Shown here: piece after piece, positions 31,830-39,286 of the stretch | Position numbering within the stretch: the stretch's first letter is position 1 | Layout of the letters: each line of letters begins with the position of its first letter | Origin: Clostridia bacterium | GTDB taxonomy: Bacteria > Bacillota > Clostridia > Christensenellales > Borkfalkiaceae | NCBI GenBank assembly: GCA_017471785.1 | Contig: JAFURP010000032.1 | Coordinates: 1 to 49,037, forward strand | Length of the DNA: 49,037 bases | Direction of reading: 5' to 3' | The notes under the pieces: model-generated | Told to the model about the DNA's origin: nothing | What the model saw: only the letters and a program-made list of their open reading frames with translations | The model's database searches: none | Position numbers and translations under genes: made by a program

Positions 31830-34800
31830 ATGATTTACAGAATTTTCGTAGAAAAGAAGGACAACGTACAGGCGAGAAAGGAAAAGGCGGATATCAAGAC
31901 GCTGCTCAATATCGACGCGGAGGATTTCCGCTTGATCTTGCGTTACGACGTGGAGGGGTTAAGCGAAGCGGAATTGAACGCCGCGCTTCCCTCTGTATTT
32001 TCCGAACCACCCGTAGACGACGTATATTTGGAAAGCTTGGAGATACCTCAAGGCTATAAGGCGTTCGCCGTCAGCTTTTTGACGGGACAGTACGACCAAC
32101 GCGCGGACAGCGCAGCACAATGCGTACAGCTCTTGACGAGAAAGGCGCGACCCGAGGTCAAATGCGCCAAGGTATACCTCGTAAAAGGGGTGACGGACGA
32201 CGAGCTTACCGCTATCAAAAAGCATATCATCAACCCCGTGGAAAGCGAGGAGGTAGGCTTTGAAAAGCCCGAAACGCTCGCAAGAAAGACGGTGGAGGGG
32301 GCGCCCGTTTGCGACGTGGACGGCTTTATCGATATGACGGACGACGAGATCGCGGCGTACCATAAGAAGATCGGCTTTGCTATGAGCGCGCTCGATCTGG
32401 CGTTCGTGCGCGATTATTTCAAGAGCGAGAGGCGCAATCCGACGGAAACGGAGCTGAAGGTTATCGATACCTATTGGTCGGACCATTGCCGCCACACCAC
32501 CTTTGCCACCGAGCTGAAAAATATCAAGATCACCTCGGAAAATACGGCGATCGAAAAGGCGTATCATCTCTACGAGGAGTTATATAAGGAGCTCAACGGC
32601 AACCGTCCCGACAAGTATCCCTGCCTGATGGATCTTGCGACGATCGCGGCGAAAAAGCTGAAAAAGGACGGAAAGCTGGACAACCTCGATATCTCCGACG
32701 AGATCAACGCCTGCTCCATTTGTATCGAAGCGGAGCTCGACGGTAAAAAAGAGCAGTATCTCGTAATGTTCAAAAACGAAACGCACAACCACCCGACGGA
32801 GATCGAGCCGTTCGGCGGCGCGGCGACCTGCCTCGGCGGCGCGATCCGCGACCCCTTGAGCGGTAGAACGTACGTGTATCAAGCAATGCGTATCACGGGC
32901 GCGGCGGATCCGAGAGAAAAGCTCGAGGACACGCTCGCAGGCAAGCTTCCCCAACGCGCGATCACGCAACGTGCGGCGGCGGGCTTCTCCTCTTACGGCA
33001 ACCAAATCGGTCTTGCGACGGGTATCGTAGACGAGGTATATCACGAGGGCTATAAGGCGAAGCGCTTGGAAACGGGCTTCGTCGTAGGCGGCGCGAGAAA
33101 GGAAATGGTCTATCGCGAAGCGCCCAAAGCGGGGGACGTGATCGTTCTCCTCGGCGGCGAAACGGGTCGCGACGGCTGCGGCGGAGCAACCGGCTCGTCC
33201 AAAGCGCACGATTCTCATTCGGTGGAAACCTGCGGCGCGGAGGTGCAAAAGGGCAACGCGCTGACGGAGAGAAAATTGCAACGCTTGTTCCTCAATAAGG
33301 AAGCGACGCGGAAGATCAAAAAATGTAACGACTTCGGCGCAGGCGGCGTATCCGTTGCCATCGGCGAGCTTGCGGACGGGTTGAATATCGACTTGGATAA
33401 GGTACCCAAAAAATACGAGGGCTTAAACGGTACGGAGCTTGCGATCTCCGAATCGCAGGAGCGTATGGCGGTCGTCGTCGATAAAGGGGACGTGGACGCG
33501 TTTATCGCGCTTGCGGCGGAGGAAAATCTCGCGGCAACCCCCGTAGCCGTCGTTACGGACACGGGTAGAATGAAGATGTTCTTGAAGGGCAAGGCGATCG
33601 TGGATATTTCCCGTGAGTTCCTCAACACCAACGGCGTGAAACAGGAAGCGCAGGTAGAGATCGACGATAAGAAAACGGCTTGGTTCGATAAAAAATCGGG
33701 CGTGGATTTCGTTGCGGAAACGAAAAAGACCCTGTCCGACCTCAACGTATGCGCCAAGAAAGGTCTTTCCGAAACGTTCGATTCGACCATCGGCGCGCGT
33801 AGCGTATATATGCCTTGGGGCGGTAAGACGCAAAAGACCCCCGCGATCGCCATGGCGGCGAAGATCTGCGGCGGCGAAACGGACGTATGCACCGTTTCCG
33901 CGTACGGTTATTCCCCCTATTTGATGGAAACCAGTCCGTTTATCGGCGCGATCTATTCCATCGTCGCCTCCGTTTCCAAAGTGGTGGCAACGGGCGCAAA
34001 ATACGGCGATATTCGCTTGACCTTGCAGGAATTCTTCCAAAGAATGACGGGCGAGGCAAAGGTTTGGGGCGTACCCACCTCCGCGCTCTTGGGCGCGGTG
34101 TACGCGCAAATGGGCTTGGGGCTCGGCGCGATCGGCGGTAAGGACAGCATGAGCGGTACTTTTGAAAGTATCCACGTGCCGCCTACGCTCATCTCGTTTG
34201 CACTCGCGCCGGCGAAAGCGAGCAAGCTCATCACCAACGTATTAAAGGGCGGCGAGGAGCTGTATCATATCCCCGTCCCCAAGGACGAAAATTCCGTACC
34301 CGATTTCGAGGCGCTCAAAGCGGTGTACGAGGAAGTGTATAAAAATATCGAAAGCGGCAATATCTCGTTCGCAACGGTCGTGGAAAACGGCGGCGTGGGC
34401 GCGGCGGTGATCAAGTCCGCGCTCGGCAACGAAGTGGGCGTAAGCTTTGCGCTTACCGCCGACGAGTTGTATAGCGAAGCGTACGGCGATTTGGTCGTTT
34501 CGCTGAAAGACGAAAGCGCGTTCGATAGCGCCGTTTGCAAAAAACGCGTGGGGCAGGTATGCGGCGACGCGTTCGTATGCGGCAACGGCTGCGTAGCGGT
34601 GAACGCGGCGGCGGACGCGTATATGCAGCCTTTAGAAAGCGTATTCGCGACGGTGGCGCCTGCGGACGGTAAAGCGGAAAACTGCGATTACACGGGAGGC
34701 GCGAAGTATACGAATATCGCGACCAAAACGGCGAAGCCGAGAGTGTTTATTCCCGTGTTCCCGGGCACCAACTGCGAGCTGGACACCGCGCGTAAATTTA

Positions 34801-35531
34801 TCTTGGCAGGCGCGGAGGTGCAAACGGTCGTCGTTCGCAACCGCTCGGCGGCGGATATTGAAGAGAGCGTAGCGGAGATCGTGAAAGCGATCAAAAACGC
34901 AAATATCGTGGCGTTCCCCGGGGGCTTCTCGGGCGGCGACGAGCCGGACGGCAGCGGTAAGTTTATCGCGACTACCTTCCGCAATCCGTATATCGCCGAG
35001 CAGCTTGAAGAGCTTTTGCATAACCGCGACGGTTTGGCGCTCGGTATTTGCAACGGCTTCCAAGCGCTCATCAAGCTGGGGCTCGTGCCCTACGGACGGG
35101 TGACGGAAATGACGGCGGACTCGCCTACGCTTACCTTTAACAACATCTCCCGTCACGTTTCGACGGTGGTGGACGTGCGCGTGGCTTCCAATCTTTCGCC
35201 TTGGCTGTCCGCTTGCAAGGTGGGCGACGTATACAAGGTGCCCGTATCCCACGGCGAGGGCAAGATCGTGGCGCCTGTGGAAGCGTTGGAGCAAATGCGT
35301 AAGAACGGTCAGATCGCTACGCAGTACGCCGATTTGAGCGGTGCGCCGACGATGGTATCGCCTTTCAATCCCAACGGCTCGTCTTGGGCGATCGAGGGCA
35401 TTACCTCGCCCGACGGCAGGGTGCTCGGTAAAATGGGACATAGCGAGCGTACGGGGGATAACCTTTACAAAAACGTCGAGGGCAATTTCGATATGAAGCT
35501 GTTCGAAAGCGGCGTAAAATATTTCAAATAA
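31830..35531 (+). CDS. purL: Phosphoribosylformylglycinamidine synthase, single-chain form
   Basis: A 1233-residue fused PurL containing synthetase and glutaminase parts, of the length and layout usual in Clostridia rather than the split PurS-PurL-PurQ of Bacillus. It makes FGAM from FGAR, ATP and glutamine. The synthetase part shows SDHCRHTTF, MFKNETHNHPTEIEPFGGAATC and GIGGKDSMSG-like segments. The C-terminal class I glutaminase has the nucleophile C1074 (LGICNGFQ) and the pair H1204 and E1206 (GHSER), so glutamine use is intact here, in contrast to PurF. It closes the operon. Confidence 0.95.
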   Translation: MIYRIFVEKKDNVQARKEKADIKTLLNIDAEDFRLILRYDVEGLSEAELNAALPSVFSEPPVDDVYLESLEIPQGYKAFAVSFLTGQYDQRADSAAQCVQLLTRKARPEVKCAKVYLVKGVTDDELTAIKKHIINPVESEEVGFEKPETLARKTVEGAPVCDVDGFIDMTDDEIAAYHKKIGFAMSALDLAFVRDYFKSERRNPTETELKVIDTYWSDHCRHTTFATELKNIKITSENTAIEKAYHLYEELYKELNGNRPDKYPCLMDLATIAAKKLKKDGKLDNLDISDEINACSICIEAELDGKKEQYLVMFKNETHNHPTEIEPFGGAATCLGGAIRDPLSGRTYVYQAMRITGAADPREKLEDTLAGKLPQRAITQRAAAGFSSYGNQIGLATGIVDEVYHEGYKAKRLETGFVVGGARKEMVYREAPKAGDVIVLLGGETGRDGCGGATGSSKAHDSHSVETCGAEVQKGNALTERKLQRLFLNKEATRKIKKCNDFGAGGVSVAIGELADGLNIDLDKVPKKYEGLNGTELAISESQERMAVVVDKGDVDAFIALAAEENLAATPVAVVTDTGRMKMFLKGKAIVDISREFLNTNGVKQEAQVEIDDKKTAWFDKKSGVDFVAETKKTLSDLNVCAKKGLSETFDSTIGARSVYMPWGGKTQKTPAIAMAAKICGGETDVCTVSAYGYSPYLMETSPFIGAIYSIVASVSKVVATGAKYGDIRLTLQEFFQRMTGEAKVWGVPTSALLGAVYAQMGLGLGAIGGKDSMSGTFESIHVPPTLISFALAPAKASKLITNVLKGGEELYHIPVPKDENSVPDFEALKAVYEEVYKNIESGNISFATVVENGGVGAAVIKSALGNEVGVSFALTADELYSEAYGDLVVSLKDESAFDSAVCKKRVGQVCGDAFVCGNGCVAVNAAADAYMQPLESVFATVAPADGKAENCDYTGGAKYTNIATKTAKPRVFIPVFPGTNCELDTARKFILAGAEVQTVVVRNRSAADIEESVAEIVKAIKNANIVAFPGGFSGGDEPDGSGKFIATTFRNPYIAEQLEELLHNRDGLALGICNGFQALIKLGLVPYGRVTEMTADSPTLTFNNISRHVSTVVDVRVASNLSPWLSACKVGDVYKVPVSHGEGKIVAPVEALEQMRKNGQIATQYADLSGAPTMVSPFNPNGSSWAIEGITSPDGRVLGKMGHSERTGDNLYKNVEGNFDMKLFESGVKYFK

Positions 35532-35612
35532 AGAGTAGTAAAGAGTACGAAAAATAAATTGCCGCGTTTTCGCTGCCGCAAGGTGGCAAGATAAGGGGAG
35601 GAGGACACGGGA

Positions 35613-36365
35613 ATGATTGACGTTCATACGCACATATTGCCCGCGTTGGACGATGGGGCAAGAACGCAAGAAGAAGCCGCTTTGCTTATGGAAATGGAGG
35701 AAAAGCAGGGCGTCAAGGAGGTCGTTTTTACGCCGCATTATTACGGTAAAAAACGCTCTTTGGAGCAGTTTCTCGTTTTGCGCGAGGAGGCTTGGAGCAA
35801 GCTACGGCCGTATATGCCGAGCGGCGTGAAAAAGCGCTTGGGCGCGGAGGTGCATTTGACGGGGGTAAACGACCCGTCCGACGACGCGCTTTGCGCGCTT
35901 TCGATCGAGGGTACGAGCTGTGTGCTGGTAGAGTTTCCCTTCTATACGAAATGGCCTAAAAGCCTGTTCGTACGGCTCAGCCGCTTTATAGCGGATACGG
36001 GCTATACGCCCATCGTCGCGCACGCGGAGCGGTATAGGGAGCTTTTGAAAAATCCCTCCGTAGCAACGCGGCTGGTGGAAATGGGTTGCTTGATCCAGCT
36101 CAACACGCGTGCGTTTTTGGAAAAAACCACGCGCCGTTTCGCGTTCGCTATGCTCAAAAACGGGCTGGTGCATTGTTTGGGTACGGACACACACGATACC
36201 GATTCGCGCGCGCCCGATTATCAGGCGGCGCGGGAAACGGTGTATGCGGCGGGCTACGGCGATAAATGGCAACGGGTGCAAACGTGTATGCGCGATATTT
36301 TAGACAAACGACGCGTTCGTCAAGCGTATAAGCCCGTCAGGAAATTTTTTTGCCGCTATTTTTAA
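35613..36365 (+). CDS. CpsB/YwqE-type PHP-domain tyrosine-protein phosphatase
   Basis: A 250-residue metal-dependent phosphatase of the PHP superfamily. The metal-binding start is DVHTHILPALDDGARTQEEA (H5 and H7), followed by FTPHYY, a PIVAHAERY segment and LGTDTHD, all typical of CpsB/CapC/YwqE proteins that dephosphorylate BY-kinases in capsule or exopolysaccharide control. No BY-kinase or capsule genes lie nearby, so the partner is elsewhere. A strong GGGGAGGAGG site precedes the start. The 82-bp gap after purL holds no clear terminator. Confidence 0.85.
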   Translation: MIDVHTHILPALDDGARTQEEAALLMEMEEKQGVKEVVFTPHYYGKKRSLEQFLVLREEAWSKLRPYMPSGVKKRLGAEVHLTGVNDPSDDALCALSIEGTSCVLVEFPFYTKWPKSLFVRLSRFIADTGYTPIVAHAERYRELLKNPSVATRLVEMGCLIQLNTRAFLEKTTRRFAFAMLKNGLVHCLGTDTHDTDSRAPDYQAARETVYAAGYGDKWQRVQTCMRDILDKRRVRQAYKPVRKFFCRYF

Positions 36366-36405
36366 GGCGCGGAAAAAATTTCCGTAAAAAATTACGCGTA
36401 ACTGC

Positions 36406-36434
36406 TTGTAAAATAGCGCGGAAAGTGCTACAAT
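36406..36434 (+). promoter_or_regulatory. Promoter of the DUF1858 gene
   Basis: TTGTAA at 36406-36411 and TACAAT at 36429-36434, 17-bp spacer, in the gap after the CpsB-like gene. Confidence 0.65.
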
Positions 36435-36466
36435 ATAGAAAAATAACGGAAAAGGAGATAACTACG

Positions 36467-36667
36467 ATGGCTAAAATTACGGCGGATACTTTGATCGCGG
36501 AATGTCTTGAGATCAATCCCAACGCGCCCGAGATCTTGATGGCGGCAGGCATGCATTGCTTCGGCTGTGCAATGGCGCACGGCGAATCGGTTGCCGAGGC
36601 GGTTGCCGTTCACGGCGAGGACCTCGACGCGTTGCTCGCTAAGCTGAACGAGGGCTTGGAGGACTGA
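36467..36667 (+). CDS. DUF1858 domain protein
   Basis: A 66-residue protein that is just one DUF1858 domain, related to the N-terminal part of ScdA/YtfE-type di-iron repair proteins. The start at 36467 has an AAAGGAGAT site and its own promoter; the longer open frame to 36350 runs through that promoter and is not coding. The motif GMHCFGCAMAHGES supplies two cysteines, typical of the family. The role is unknown; redox or iron-sulfur work is often guessed for the group. Confidence 0.85.
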   Translation: MAKITADTLIAECLEINPNAPEILMAAGMHCFGCAMAHGESVAEAVAVHGEDLDALLAKLNEGLED

Positions 36668-36686
36668 TAAAAAGCAAAAGAAAAAA

Positions 36687-36709
36687 GGCGGGTTTTCGAC
36701 CCGTCTTTT
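36687..36709 (+). terminator. Terminator after the DUF1858 gene
   Basis: Hairpin of 7 pairs with one G-U pair (36687-36693 with 36699-36705, loop TTTCG-type) followed by TTTT. Placed 20 bp after the stop codon. Confidence 0.75.
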
Positions 36710-36742
36710 GCATTTGAACGCGTACACGGTATAGGGTTAACG

Positions 36743-36774
36743 AAAAAGCCGCGCGGAACTTCGCGCGGCTTTTT
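36743..36774. terminator. Bidirectional terminator before the convergent TSCPD gene
   Basis: Perfect 13-bp inverted repeat (36743-36755 and 36762-36774) with an AAAAA start and TTTTT end. It stops the minus-strand TSCPD gene ending at 36780 and backs up the plus-strand terminator. Confidence 0.85.
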
Positions 36775-36779
36775 TTCGT

Positions 36780-37040
36780 TTAATCGTTTGTCGATCTTGC
36801 CGTTTTGTATTCGGCGATCGCTTGGGAAAGCTGATCGGGACAAGAGGTGTTGCCCTTGCAACGGATACCCGACAAAAGCTTTTGGATATCGTCGATACAT
36901 TGCCCTTCGACAAGACGGGCGATACCTTGCAAATTACCGCCGCAGCCGCCGATAAAGCGGACGTTGTGCAGCTTGTTGCTCTCGTCGACGTCGAATAAAA
37001 TTTGACGGGAACAGGTCCCTTTGGTAGAATACGTAAACAT
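36780..37040 (-). CDS. TSCPD domain protein (TIGR03905-type)
   Basis: An 86-residue protein of the TSCPD family, with the start FTYSTKGTCSRQI, the GGCGGNLQGI loop, and the name-giving CKGNTSCPDQL near the end. Cysteines at C10, C33, C61 and C67 could bind metal. The domain also occurs at the end of some vitamin B12-dependent ribonucleotide reductases, but the stand-alone form has no known role. It lies 31 bp downstream of the DUF4364 gene and shares its transcript. A GAGG site precedes the start. Confidence 0.88.
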   Translation of the reverse strand: MFTYSTKGTCSRQILFDVDESNKLHNVRFIGGCGGNLQGIARLVEGQCIDDIQKLLSGIRCKGNTSCPDQLSQAIAEYKTARSTND

Positions 37041-37071
37041 AATAACCTCGCTTATATAATTTTTTTATCGT

Positions 37072-37599
37072 TTAGTCTACGAGCGTATCGTAAATCGCCG
37101 AATACAGCTCGGACGCTTTGCTTTCCCAATTTTTATAAATGTTTTGCGCCGTCTTTTTGTCGGGTACGACGAAACGCAGCTCGAGCATAGGCTGCACGGG
37201 CGCAAGGATCTTCAAATATACGGTATAGGTACCGTCTACGTTTTGATAGTAGTCGGATTTACATTCCTGCCGATTGCGAAGCTTGCCGCTGTTTTTCTTT
37301 ACGAACGCGGAAATTTCGTCGCGGACGCTTTTGGGAATATTGATATAAAAATTGTTCAGGCTTTCTCTGCCGTCGCTCGTGATGGTGTAGAGTGGTTCTT
37401 CCTCGGGAGAGGAAATGCGACAAATGAAACCGTCGTCCAAAAGTCGCGGCAAAAGCTCCATACAATCCATATAATTGAGCCAATTGTTGCCAGCCGTACA
37501 CATTTCGACGATCGTGCGTTCGGAAAGCGCGCTTTCCATTTTATCGAAAACGAAAAGCACGATGAGTTTATTTACCGACGTTTCACCTTGAATTTGCAT
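37072..37599 (-). CDS. DUF4364 family protein
   Basis: A 175-residue protein of DUF4364, common in Clostridia. The N-terminal 90 residues look like a winged helix (NKLIVLFVFDKMESALSERTIVEMC, ELLPRLLDDGFI, YTITSDGRESL), so a DNA-binding role is possible. The remainder is alpha/beta of unknown function. AGGAAG lies 7 bases before the ATG. It is followed by the TSCPD gene and preceded by the HPr-like gene on the same strand, with a terminator-like hairpin between. Confidence 0.85.
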   Translation of the reverse strand: MQIQGETSVNKLIVLFVFDKMESALSERTIVEMCTAGNNWLNYMDCMELLPRLLDDGFICRISSPEEEPLYTITSDGRESLNNFYINIPKSVRDEISAFVKKNSGKLRNRQECKSDYYQNVDGTYTVYLKILAPVQPMLELRFVVPDKKTAQNIYKNWESKASELYSAIYDTLVD

Positions 37600-37641
37600 T
37601 TGTATACTTCCTACGCGGCAAAGCCGCTGTTTTTTTGACGG

Positions 37642-37676
37642 AAAACGGTCGCAAGAGTTACCCGTGCGACCGTTTT
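37642..37676 (-). terminator. Hairpin after the HPr-like gene
   Basis: Perfect 12-bp inverted repeat (37642-37653 and 37665-37676) with an 11-base loop, 25 bp after the HPr-like stop. On the minus strand it ends in TTTTCC, so the U-tract is short and termination may be partial. Confidence 0.6.
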
Positions 37677-37701
37677 CGGGATTTCGTATGTAGCGTGGCG
37701 A

Positions 37702-37929
37702 TTACGCTTCGAACTTTTTCAGCCTTGCCATTAAATCGTCGCAATCCTCGCTGTACGCTTCCACGACGATAGGCTTGGACAAATCGAGCGAAAAGATGCC
37801 CAAAATGGATTTCGCGTCTACTACGTATCTACCGCTTTTGAGCAAGATCTCATAGGGGTAGTCCTGCGTAACGTTGACGAACTCTTTTACTCTTTGCGCC
37901 ATCTCCAAAGAAATTTTAATGGATTTCAT
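37702..37929 (-). CDS. HPr-like protein lacking the phosphorylated His
   Basis: A 75-residue HPr-fold protein. The start at 37929 has an excellent GGAGGTGC site; the longer frame to 38286 runs through the leader and promoter and is not coding. The segment VVDAKSILGIFSLDL matches the HPr region with the regulatory serine, here S41. The usual active-site stretch GLHARPA is absent and replaced by EMAQRVKEF, with no His in the protein. It cannot pass phosphate in the sugar phosphotransferase system by the known route. Crh-like regulators also lack this His, so a control role is possible. Its leader is highly structured. Confidence 0.82.
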   Translation of the reverse strand: MKSIKISLEMAQRVKEFVNVTQDYPYEILLKSGRYVVDAKSILGIFSLDLSKPIVVEAYSEDCDDLMARLKKFEA

Positions 37930-37949
37930 AAAGCACCTCCAAAATTGAT

Positions 37950-38035
37950 TAGCCTGATAAGAATTGAACTGCGATAAGCCTAAAAAGTTTTTTTCGCTCT
38001 TAAAACCTTGTCGTGGCTCAATTCTTCTCAGGCTA
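37950..38035 (-). ncRNA. Structured leader of the HPr-like gene, riboswitch or attenuator candidate
   Basis: On the minus strand the leader begins TAGCCTGA (38035-38028), then TTG-type internal loop bases and TCAATTC-complement, and is closed about 75 bases later by the complementary arm at 37967-37950. The pairing is 8 bp plus 7 bp around a 3x3 internal loop. The promoter predicts a start at about 38034, exactly at the 5' arm. Between the arms, AAG/CTT and TTTT/AAAA pairings give an inner hairpin. The ribosome binding site is 10-20 bases past the 3' arm. I do not recognise the class. Confidence 0.5.
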
Positions 38036-38040
38036 CGTAT

Positions 38041-38069
38041 ATTATACATAAAATTTTCGAAAAAATCAA
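38041..38069 (-). promoter_or_regulatory. Promoter of the HPr-like gene
   Basis: On the minus strand TTGATT (38069-38064) and TATAAT (38046-38041), 17-bp spacer. It is back to back with the NUDIX promoter. Confidence 0.8.
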
Positions 38070-38088
38070 GATATTTCGTTAAAAAATA

Positions 38089-38117
38089 TTGGAAAGTTCG
38101 GGAATTTGTGCTATAAT
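38089..38117 (+). promoter_or_regulatory. Promoter of the NUDIX hydrolase gene
   Basis: TTGGAA at 38089-38094 and TATAAT at 38112-38117, 17-bp spacer. It lies inside the open frame that extends the NUDIX gene upstream, which rules out the upstream starts. Confidence 0.75.
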
Positions 38118-38163
38118 GATAACAAACGGTAGAATAATTGTTCAAATTGTTAAAGAGGTCATT

Positions 38164-38688
38164 TTGGATTACACGGAAAAAACGGTCAGGAAAAATTATA
38201 TATACAAGGGAAAGATACTCAATCTCCGTTGCGACGACGCGGCGCTTTTCGACGGCACGCCCTGTAAGCGTGAAATCATCGAGCACGGCGGCGGCGCGTG
38301 CGTGTTATGCGTAGAGGAGGATAAGGCGCTGTTGGTGCGGCAATACCGCTACGCCTACGGCGAGAGCGTATACGAAATTCCGGCGGGAAAGCTGAACGCA
38401 GGGGAGGACCCCGCTCTTGCCGCCGCGCGCGAGCTGGAGGAGGAAACGGGCTGTAAAGCAAAAGAGCTCGAGCTTTTATACGAGGTGTATCCCACCCCGG
38501 GGTATACGAACGAGCGGATCTTCGTCTATTACGCCAAGGGCATAGAAAGAACGGCGGCGCACTTGGACGAGGGGGAATATTTGGATGCGGAATGGATACC
38601 CCTTCCGCGCGTGAAAGAAATGCTTAAAAAGGGCGAGATCAAGGACGGAAAGACGATCATTGCCCTGCAAGCGTTTTTGTTGCAATAA
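38164..38688 (+). CDS. NUDIX hydrolase, ADP-ribose pyrophosphatase-like
   Basis: I start it at TTG 38164 (174 residues): AAAGAGG at 38152-38158 is 5 bases upstream, no ATG or GTG suits, and earlier codons overlap the promoter. The start region is LDYTEKTVRKNYIYKGKI. The NUDIX box is complete, from GKLNAGEDP through AARELEEETGC, at about residues 78-101. The surrounding pattern (VRQYRYAYGESVYEIPAG, YEVYPTPGYTNERI) is typical of ADP-ribose pyrophosphatases of the NudF/YqkG type, which clear ADP-ribose. It is cytoplasmic. A strong terminator follows. Confidence 0.87.
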   Translation: MDYTEKTVRKNYIYKGKILNLRCDDAALFDGTPCKREIIEHGGGACVLCVEEDKALLVRQYRYAYGESVYEIPAGKLNAGEDPALAAARELEEETGCKAKELELLYEVYPTPGYTNERIFVYYAKGIERTAAHLDEGEYLDAEWIPLPRVKEMLKKGEIKDGKTIIALQAFLLQ

Positions 38689-38692
38689 AGAA

Positions 38693-38719
38693 GAAGGTCG
38701 GGGCGAAACCCCGACCTTC
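38693..38719. terminator. Terminator between NUDIX and Cys-tail genes
   Basis: Perfect 11-bp inverted repeat (38693-38703 and 38709-38719) with loop CGAAA, followed by CCTTTT. It serves the NUDIX gene and possibly the convergent small membrane protein gene. Confidence 0.8.
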
Positions 38720-38754
38720 CCTTTTAAGGAGAAAAAGAAAAAGGAGAGAAACAA

Positions 38755-38973
38755 TCAACGGCAGCCGCAGTTGCAGTTGCAACCGCAGTTGCAGGACGGC
38801 GTCAAGAGCGCCGCGAGCGTACCGTTTCTATACAAGCAGTAGAGAAGCGCCAAAAGGATGGGAAGACCGCAACCGCTGAACAGGTTGGAGCAGAAAATTC
38901 CGTCTTTCGAGCCGAGTACGAGCAAAGCGATAAGAATCCAAAGGGTGGTGTTACCCGATAAACAACAATTCAT
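38755..38973 (-). CDS. Small membrane protein with Cys-rich C-terminal tail
   Basis: A 72-residue protein with an AGGAGG site 6 bases before the ATG. It has two hydrophobic stretches, at about 9-20 and 37-47, and ends in the tail CNCGCNCNCGCR. Two further cysteines are at C3 and C4 and others at C28 and C35. Clostridial proteins of this look are often labelled 'chorion class high-cysteine protein', a label that says nothing about role. Metal binding or a disulfide-rich surface is possible. The gene has its own structured leader. Confidence 0.7.
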   Translation of the reverse strand: MNCCLSGNTTLWILIALLVLGSKDGIFCSNLFSGCGLPILLALLYCLYRNGTLAALLTPSCNCGCNCNCGCR

Positions 38974-39286
38974 AAAAAACCTCCTGTGTTTCGCCGCAGG
39001 GGTATGTAAAGTGTCTCCGAAACGGAAAATTCCTGCGGTTTTATCTTTCTATTACATAATATTCTCTTTTTGCGCTTTTTGTGTGAAATACGGGGGAAGA
39101 AAAAAGAAAAAATCGAAAACGCTCTTTCATTTTGTTGCGAAAATCAAAAAAATACGCTATAATAGTTGTATATTCGTAATATGGGGGCGAATACGCAAGG
39201 CGCGGTTCGACCGTAAAACCCACGGTACGGGTAAATACTTAATTTTTTCTACGGGTATCTTTTGCAAGAACTCGATGGAGGTTACT
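38974..39286. other. Intergenic region between the Cys-tail gene and the ECF S component
   Basis: About 310 bases without a gene. On the left it holds the minus-strand leader of the Cys-tail gene with a nested hairpin: CCGCAGG (38994-39000) pairs with CCTGCGG (39032-39038), enclosing TCCG-AAA-CGGA (39016-39026). The right part holds the ECF promoter and a leader of about 120 bases containing two copies of TACGGGTA. The frame open across it from 38858 has no supported start and is rejected as coding. Confidence 0.6.
39135..39163 (+). promoter_or_regulatory. Promoter of the ECF S component-coaX operon
   Basis: TTGCGA at 39135-39140 and TATAAT at 39158-39163 with a 17-bp spacer. The leader from about 39170 to 39286 is long enough for regulation, but I recognise no riboswitch class. 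Confidence 0.75.

Noticed and set aside
37930..38286. Upstream extension of the HPr-like frame (194 residues in total)
   Set aside because: It would run through a GGAGG site, a structured leader and both divergent promoters; the 75-residue form matches HPr length.
38858..39286. Upstream extension of the ECF S component frame
   Set aside because: It overlaps the promoter at 39135-39163 and the leader of the opposite gene; the start at 39287 has a GGAGG site and fits family length.
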